NCBI GenBank assembly: GCA_910592005.1
Contig: CAJVPP010002883.1
Location: 1-13,243, forward strand
Length of the DNA stretch: 13,243 nt
Direction of reading: 5' to 3'
Source of the DNA: Funneliformis mosseae
Lineage: Eukaryota; Glomeromycota; Glomeromycetes; Glomerales; Glomeraceae
Shown here: positions 8,036 to 13,243 of the stretch, piece by piece
Numbering within the stretch: the first letter of the stretch is position 1
How the letters are laid out: each line of letters begins with the position of its first letter
The notes under the pieces: generated by a model
Told to the model about the DNA's origin: nothing
The model's database searches: none
The model's input: only the letters and a program-made list of their open reading frames with translations
Made by a program: the position numbers and the translations under genes

Positions 8036-8268
8036 GGGCATTCTTTTTTGAAAATCACGGGACGGCCGGTCATTTGCAGATCGATAAAAAAAACTCGGTA
8101 AAAAAACTGTATAACATTTTTTTTTTTTTTTTGAAGAAAAACATTATCGCTAAGAGTTCCGAGTATAGCGGCACAATTTTTTTACCCATAAAAATATGTG
8201 GATGGCTATTTCGAATCTTTATAAATGCTCGAATATTATTGGCTGTCCCGTGACTTTGAAAAATGGCT
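8036..8268. mobile_element. MITE-like element, present only in the right arm
   Basis: The ends are inverted repeats of about 25-30 bp around a core CACGGGAC(G/A)GCC. The left core is at 8056-8067 and the right core, as GGCTGTCCCGTG, at 8241-8252, with T/A-rich outer parts that also match. It is about 230 bp long with no coding capacity. The inverted counterpart in the left arm (around 2505-2570) runs from CCGTATT..AAAAAGTTA to TAGTTAATTTAAATATC without it, close to an empty site. The target-site duplication is not clear. The superfamily is unassigned. Confidence 0.6.
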
Positions 8269-8280
8269 GTAACTTTTAAT

Positions 8281-8490
8281 ACGGCGGATATACACTAAAA
8301 CATAAATAAAAATATAAACGAGGTGATCGATTCACTTATAATAACCAAAAATTAATTAACCGATCGAATCACCGATAAATATACTCTTATTGAACACAAG
8401 ATAAATCAACATTGTATTGTGATAATTCTTTTGTTTATTTTATATACTACGGGCCCTTTAAGTGTCTCATTCTTTTAAGTAGTTTTTTTA
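8281..8490. other. Duplicated non-coding block, right copy, outer part
   Basis: Inverted counterpart of about 2290-2510. TTGAACACAAGATAAATCAAC near 8391 and AGGTGATCGATTC near 8320 match the left arm, as does GGGCCCTTTAAGTGTCTCATTCTTTTAAG at about 8451-8480 in part. No gene. Confidence 0.5.
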
Positions 8491-8632
8491 ACTACATATA
8501 CAATATTAATTAAATAAAATAAAATTTTCAATTAAATTTTATTGTAATTCAATATTACTTTCGAAATTAAGCACACCGTTTTAAATCGCTAAAACATTCG
8601 ATCGCAGATCTCGTGCATATTCCGTCTAGTGT

Positions 8633-8720
8633 TATAGGTCCAGTTATATTTGGTTGGACCATTGGGACTATAAGCCCAGTCACGTTCAATGGTCCAGTTT
8701 TATAAGTCCAGTTAGTCCAA
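8633..8720. repeat. TCCAGT-motif block with inverted repeats (probable transposon end)
   Basis: Three direct copies of TATA(G/A)G(T/C)CCAGT lie at 8633-8644, 8669-8680 and 8701-8712, spaced 36 and 32 bp. GGACCATTG at 8656-8664 is the exact inverse of CAATGGTCC at 8687-8695, and AGTCCAA follows at 8714. Such clusters of short direct and inverted motifs are typical of subterminal transposase-binding regions of cut-and-paste elements. It has no counterpart in the left arm. No transposase is seen next to it, and 8491-8632 and 8721-8880 hold nothing I can name. Confidence 0.5.
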
Positions 8721-8880
8721 TTTGATCCGATTGGCTAACAATGATTCTGTATATCTGCACACAAAAAAAAAATTTCACCTCACGTTATAACCCTCATCAC
8801 TACGGTATTAAAATATTTTCGGGGGCCAAGTTTCATATGCTGTACAAAATCACGTGCGAGCTATCTTAGTAATGAAATAC

Positions 8881-9925
8881 ATAAATAACTTATTAGATTG
8901 GATTATTTACTTAAAAATTTAAAATCTATGATTAAACTGTTTAGAAAAATTTACTTACAAACTTAAAATATTAATTTGAATATAATTTTATATAAAATAA
9001 TATTTATAAAATTATTAAAAATTTTATGTTGATTAAGAAGATTTTAAAATAATACATTTTTAAAAAAATTTATTTAAATTAATTTTATAAATATATATTA
9101 TATTATAGTAATTTTTATTTTTAATTATATAATAAAAAAATCTAAAGGCTTAAAATTTGTAATTTTTAAAAGTTTATTATTTAACCTTTAACAAACTTAT
9201 TAAAATTTACTTTTTAGCAATATTAATCATAATAAAATATTATAAAATTTATCATAAAGAATAATTTAATTATTATAATTTTTATAATTATTAAAAATTT
9301 TATAACTTCTATTAATAGTAAAGTAATCAGTTTGCAAACATATAAATTTTTAAGAAATTTTTAAAAAATTATAATAAATCTTTAAAATTTAAAATGATAT
9401 AAAAACTTTTTAATATCTTTAAACTTTCTAATAAAGTTAATAAAATATATTCTTCATAGAATTCTTATATTACTAAAATTAATATTTAATATTTTATTAA
9501 GAAATTAATATTTTTAAATTTGCAGATAAAAATGTCTTTTAGATAATCTAAAGATAATATATATCTTATTAATTTAAAATAAATTTTTAAAAATAAATTA
9601 AAAGGAGATTTATAGATTTATAGTAATAAGAAACTTATACTATATAATAACTTTTTTGTAAGTTAATTTGGTAATTTAATTTATATTATAATTAAAATAT
9701 TTTAAAAAAAAAATAAAATAAATAAAAAAATTTATAAAGTTTAATAAACTTATAAATAATATAATTCTTTTAATTTTTAAAAAGTGATTATTTAATTTAA
9801 AATATATTAATAATAAATTTTATAATTTTATTTATTCAAATATTTTTTAAATATATTATTATTATTATATATTAATTTATAAATTATCTTAAATTATAAT
9901 ATTTAACTATTTGTAATTTTTAATG
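8881..9925. other. Extremely A+T-rich block with no gene
   Basis: By eye about nine bases in ten are A or T, and some 60-base lines hold one or two G/C. CG dinucleotides are almost absent. Stops are dense in all six frames. It sits beside HMG gene 2 only; the left arm has about 430 bp of A+T-rich DNA at this place. Deeply decayed transposon sequence is the likeliest content. Confidence 0.6.
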
Positions 9926-10405
9926 TACACTCCTATGAAAGAATGATTAGAAACTCAAAAATCAAAATAATAATTAAGATAATCAACTAATAAGAAAAAT
10001 TTTTTTATTAATAAAATTAATTTGATACTTTAAATAAACTTATACATTATAATAAATAGTATATATCTTGAAATTTTTGTGACAATTGGATTTTTATTAA
10101 ATTTTTAATTTTTAAATTTAATTAAAAAAATTGCATAATTTGTAAAAATTTTTTGTTATAATAAAACTGCAAATTTTTGACTAAAGGTTATTTTTAGCAA
10201 TTAAATAAATGTATTTAATATAATAAAAGAAATATTATATTTATTACTGCAATTGTTATGGTTAAAGATTTTAACAATTTAATTACCTAATTAGTTTAGG
10301 TTATATTATGACGGTTATATCTAAATTTAGAATATAATCACTACTGAACCTTTCATTTTGTAAAATTTAATTTAATATAAAATGAGTTCATTATATGATA
10401 CTCAC

Positions 10406-10434
10406 TCTATATACTGAACTGTTCAGTATATAGA
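10406..10434. repeat. Perfect palindrome, 14-bp arms with 1-nt loop
   Basis: TCTATATACTGAAC at 10406-10419, a single T, then its exact reverse complement at 10421-10434. It lies in the interior of the TIR element, which could form a hairpin there. Confidence 0.7.
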
Positions 10435-10707
10435 ATCTACTAATAAAATTAAAAACATGTAATCATATAAGTAATATTAGAATTAATATTTATATTATTA
10501 TACTATATTAATAAAATTATTTTAAAATACAAATTATCACAAGCCTCACTACAATATTTGTGTAAATTCAATATTAGGAAAACTTAGAATTTGTGTAGCT
10601 GAAAGTATAACTTTTATGATATAAGAGTTCTTTAAATAAAATTTCTGTATTCTGATTTTATGCTTATAATAATTTATATTTTAATTTAAGTCACGTAATT
10701 GTTTAAT

Positions 10708-10738
10708 AAATCAAATATATAGCTAATATATTTGATTT
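10708..10738. repeat. Palindrome, 13-bp arms with 5-nt loop
   Basis: AAATCAAATATAT at 10708-10720, loop AGCTA, exact reverse complement at 10726-10738. This is a second hairpin inside the same TIR element. Confidence 0.65.
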
Positions 10739-11221
10739 GGCCAATATAAGTTCAGATGTGATATATGATATTTTACTATATAATTTTAGTATATCTAGTA
10801 AAATTAATTATAAAAAAATTGGTTCTGTACTACTTTGTTTAATATAATGAATCTTTAGCATAAACAGGTTCGTTATAACTAGTAGTGACTGTATTTAAAT
10901 TTTAGAATAATATTTTTTTTATTATATCAAATACATTTACATAATACTAAAATATTTTTTAAGCTAAATATATGTAATTTTATTATAACTAAAAATTTTC
11001 ACAAATTATGCAATTTTTTTAATTAAATTTTAGAACTAAAAATTTAATAAAAGTTCAATTGTCACAAAATTTTAAGATATATACTATTTATTACAATGCA
11101 TAAGTTTACTTAGAGTATCAAAGTCAATTTTATTAATAAAAAATAATTTTTTCTCATTAATTGATTATTTCAATTTTTATTTTGAATTTTGAGTTTCCAG
11201 TCTTTTTTTTCAGGGAGTGTA

Positions 11222-11789
11222 TGTTGCAATGAATTTTAGATATAGTATTTTTCATTCTTTTTATAAAGAATAATTTATCAAAAGATATAGTATTATTTAA
11301 AATTTAAATCAGCAATTATAAATATTATATAAATTTAGTATTATAAAAATTTATTCAATTTAACCCTATATAACTAAGATAAATAAATATCAATGTATTT
11401 ATTTAATATTTCTTTAATATAATTAATAATGATATGAAATAATAGACTTTAAATAAGAAAAATAATTGAATTAAAGAATGTGAATTATTAGTAGAAAAAG
11501 TGAAAAAGAGAATTAGAACATCTCTCATTAAAGAAAATAATATATAAGTATTAAAAAACACTATTGTTTTAATAAATGTACCACGAAGTAATTATTTATG
11601 ATGAACGAAGTTTTCAAATTATCATTATGAGATGTTTTCAACAAAATATTACATTTAATTTGTCAATATGTATTTTAATTATAACACGATTTATTAAATT
11701 TTTAAATTCTATTTATCAAGGCAATGTTAAAATTTATAATTATAGTTTAGAAGATTAATGAGTCGAGGTGCATTAAAATTTTCTGCAAT
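11222..11789. other. 3' flank of HMG gene 2, duplicated, no gene
   Basis: About 11300-11768 matches the 3' flank of gene 1 on the opposite strand: TATAACTAAGATAAATAAAT near 11369, TAATTGAATTAAAGAATG near 11463, GAGAATTAGAACAT near 11508, and AATTTGTCAATATG near 11657. A 60-codon open frame here (11576-11758) has no counterpart in the left copy and is not called. Confidence 0.6.
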
Positions 11790-12001
11790 TCATTGATCTT
11801 CAAAAAGGTACATATTCATATTTTCAACGGGAAGAGCTTCCCCGGTTCCATTATTGATATAATTCGAGTCTGTGCCATAAGCTGAAACATTTTTTAGGTT
11901 ATTTTCAACCGATACGAAATCGGTAAAAATATGATCCATCCCATACTCTCGATCGAAGAAGTTACAAACGGAATAATCTTCTTTTATGGGAAGATACGAA
12001 T
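11790..12001 (-). pseudogene. Frame-shifted C-terminal tail of HMG gene 2
   Basis: After the stop of gene 2, the matching tail sequence goes on in another frame. It reads SYLPIKEDYSVCNFFDREYG, then DHIFTDFVSVENN and SAYGTDSNY (gene 1: SYLPTEDYSSCNLFDREYE, EHIFTDFALVENN, STYGTDSDY). It stays open through a further repeat unit (ALPVENMNMYLFED) to a TGA at 11792-11790. The tail was therefore longer than that of gene 1, which ends just after TDSDY. Preservation of about 65 codons without a stop suggests the frame was lost recently, or that another allele still reads through. Confidence 0.75.
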
Positions 12002-12760
12002 TCGGCGCGTAAAAATTATATCCTCAACGGGAACCTCAAAGCCTTGGGTATAATCTGAATCAACATGCAGAGGTGGAAATTGCACGTTCTCGCATTCCAA
12101 CTTTTTAATATACACTTGATCGTTAGGAACTTGATTCATTAAATACGGGTCTTCGAAAAAGTTACTATTAGGAAAACTAGCTTGGGAACGATTGATATAA
12201 TTGTTGTCGAGGAAAAAATTCATAACACTGGCAGAATTATCTTCAATCGGAAGATACCCAATTGTTGAATTTTGCATATTTTCAACGGGATCCTCATTGC
12301 CTTGGATATAATTGACATAATTCGAGTCAGCTTTATTAATTACACGTGAAACCTCAACTTCATTCATATTTTTATCAAATAAAATTTGAATCGGATTTTC
12401 CAGCTTATACAAAGATTTAGCATCCTCAGATAGCTTGCTGTAAAATGCCTTTACGTTTTCTGGTTCTTCTTTCCAATAACATGATGCGATTTTAGAAAGT
12501 TGGCGCATAGAAGGTAATTTAATGTTTCTATTACGATTCTCTTTAATTAGTGCCTTTTTATACGCGATGAAAGCATTTGGAAATGTTTTTGCTTTTTTAT
12601 TATTTTTAGGTGCTTTAATAACACTTATTATGTCATTTAAAGATAAGGAGGAAGGGAACACCGGTTTGAGAACATAATTATAGTTAATATTAGTTTCTTT
12701 ATTATTATTAACCTTGGAATCGATGTGATTGTTATTTGTTGGCTTTCTGATTTTAGGCAT
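11984..12760 (-). CDS. MATA-HMG type HMG-box protein, C-terminally truncated (HMG gene 2)
   Basis: A 258-residue protein, the inverted partner of gene 1. It shares the MPKIRKPTNNN start and an HMG box at about residues 55-123 (KTFPNAFIAYKK, KLPSMRQLSKI, SCYWKEEPENVK with W96, SKLSEDAKSLYKLENP). About seven changes separate the two boxes over some 66 residues. The tail has one repeat unit at 144-177 (ADSNYVNYIQGNEDPVE...LPIEDNS) and a second beginning at 233 (VDSDYTQGFEVPVEDIIFT). The last residues (RRIRIFP) are out of frame: 12002-12006 holds 5 bp absent from gene 1, after which the family tail continues in another frame to 11790. Residues 219-232 (KKLECENVQFPPLH) have no match in gene 1. DNA-binding function is probably intact because the box is complete; loss of the tail may change partners or activation. 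Confidence 0.82.
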   Translation of the reverse strand: MPKIRKPTNNNHIDSKVNNNKETNINYNYVLKPVFPSSLSLNDIISVIKAPKNNKKAKTFPNAFIAYKKALIKENRNRNIKLPSMRQLSKIASCYWKEEPENVKAFYSKLSEDAKSLYKLENPIQILFDKNMNEVEVSRVINKADSNYVNYIQGNEDPVENMQNSTIGYLPIEDNSASVMNFFLDNNYINRSQASFPNSNFFEDPYLMNQVPNDQVYIKKLECENVQFPPLHVDSDYTQGFEVPVEDIIFTRRIRIFP

Positions 12761-12886
12761 TTTTTATTTTATTGAAAAATAAAATAAAATAATTATGTAT
12801 GGTAAGTTGACTTATGTAATTTATAAAAAAATTATCTTATATTTTTTTCTTGAGGTAAAAAAAAAACACGAAAAAAACAATTCCGT

Positions 12887-12893
12887 TATATAC
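12887..12893 (-). promoter_or_regulatory. TATA-like box of HMG gene 2
   Basis: On the - strand TATATAA followed by CGGAATT lies about 127-133 bp before the ATG at 12760, which is the same motif and distance as in gene 1 (TATATAAAGGAAATT). Between box and start both leaders carry TTTTTTTA..CC..CAA.AGAAAAAAA and AAGATA.ATTTTTTT. The start codon again has A at -3. Confidence 0.5.
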
Positions 12894-12900
12894 TAAATAG

Positions 12901-13243
12901 AAATAAAAAAAAAAAAAAAAAAAGAGGGAAACAATGTATTAATCGGCGATCAATTATTTGATAAAAAAAAAAAGTTTTTAGGCTAAATATTAAAACTTAC
13001 TTTAAAGTTAAAATAATGTTACACGAAAAACAAATATTTATTTTATAAATAAAATCCAGCATGACTGAAATTCTATTTACGCACAAATATTACACAAGAT
13101 TTTTATATAAGAATACGTGTGCCGAGAAGTATCATATGGTGACACCCTAAGGACAATTATGAATGCCATAAAAAAAATTTCACCATATTATTTTTCACTC
13201 GCTTTACAATTAAAATGTGGTGACCCATCTCTGAGATCTCTTG
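12901..13243. other. Upstream region of HMG gene 2, with a TGGTGAC hairpin
   Basis: There is no gene and no clear match to 1-430, so the duplication seems to end near here. ATATGGTGA at 13134-13142 is the exact inverse of TCACCATAT at 13180-13188, and a related GTGGTGACCC lies at about 13217-13226. The 55-bp hairpin may be a tiny element or part of a transposon that runs off the window. Confidence 0.4.

Larger units (their letters stand above)
9928..11219. mobile_element. Non-autonomous TIR element of about 1.3 kb flanked by TA
   Basis: The two ends mirror each other for about 300 bp. CACTCCT at 9928 faces GGAGTG ending at 11219, and TA flanks both (9926-9927 and 11220-11221), as for Tc1/mariner-type insertion. 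Inside, in inverted order and at nearly equal distance from the ends, lie GAAACTCAAAA (near 9950 / 11188-11196), AATAAATAGTATATATCTT (10050 / 11093), GTGACAATTG (10079 / 11065), TTGCATAATTTGT (10131 / 11013), and AAATGTATTTxATATAATAAAA (near 10206 / 10942). A weaker CACTACT..GAACC match continues inward to about 10355 / 10868. The interior has no transposase frame. Superfamily assignment rests only on the TA and the end sequence. Confidence 0.7.
6205..12893. repeat. Right arm of the large inverted segmental duplication (expanded)
   Basis: This arm matches the left arm (430-3645) on the opposite strand, in the same order. It begins with GTAGTTTGTGTAATGTTC at 6232-6249 and ends at the promoter of HMG gene 2. 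It is about 6.7 kb against 3.2 kb on the left. The extra length is the tandem duplication at 6371-7272, the MITE-like element at 8036-8268, the TCCAGT block, and the A+T-rich region with its 1.3-kb TIR element. Where the left arm lacks an insert and keeps the flanks, as for the MITE, insertion after the duplication is the simplest account. Confidence 0.85.

Noticed and set aside
11576..11758. 60-codon open frame on the + strand
   Set aside because: It lies in the 3' flank of HMG gene 2, and the matching left-arm DNA (about 1455-1640) does not keep the frame.
11990..12060. A short intron that could remove the frameshift in HMG gene 2
   Set aside because: No good GT donor and branch/acceptor set is visible; the possible pairs are about 17 or 55 nt with poor donors, and gene 1 needs no intron here.

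Overview
The window looks like accessory DNA from an arbuscular mycorrhizal fungus, most likely Rhizophagus irregularis or a close relative. I base this on two genes of the MATA-HMG type (HMG-box proteins of the mating-type class, greatly expanded in that lineage), on very A+T-rich intergenic DNA full of homopolymer runs, and on the density of decayed mobile elements. The assignment is recognition by eye, not a database result.

The main structure is a large, imperfect inverted segmental duplication. The left arm (about 430-3645) carries an intact MATA-HMG gene on the + strand (569-1435), its 3' flank, and about 1.3 kb of non-coding DNA. The right arm (about 12893 back to 6205) carries the same items in reverse: a second MATA-HMG gene on the - strand (12760-11984), the matching 3' flank, and the matching non-coding DNA. 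The genes point toward each other. The duplication includes their promoters: both have a TATATAA box about 130 bp before the ATG. The right arm is about twice as long as the left, because it contains a very A+T-rich block (8881-11300), a 1.3-kb element with terminal inverted repeats and flanking TA (9928-11219), a 0.23-kb MITE-like element (8036-8268), a TCCAGT-motif block (8633-8720), and a tandem duplication (6371-7272).

The gene pair has diverged unevenly. The HMG boxes are nearly identical, while the C-terminal tails differ. Gene 2 has a 5-bp insertion (12002-12006) that changes the frame and truncates a tail whose sequence is still recognisable to 11790. The tails are built from a degenerate repeated module (DSxY...QGxExPVE...LPIED). 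A third, broken copy of such a tail, with no HMG box, lies in the spacer between the arms (about 4225-4465).

The spacer (3646-6204) also holds a SINE-like retroposon (3644-3940) with an A-rich tail and a 12-bp target-site duplication, and an unidentified pseudogene (about 5096-5765) interrupted by stops of the kind C-to-T changes would make. I found no tRNA, rRNA or CRISPR. Apart from the two HMG genes I see no convincing intact gene. The most interesting reading is an inverted, mating-type-like HMG cassette pair with a tail relic between the arms, an architecture that could support inversion or gene conversion. That is inference.
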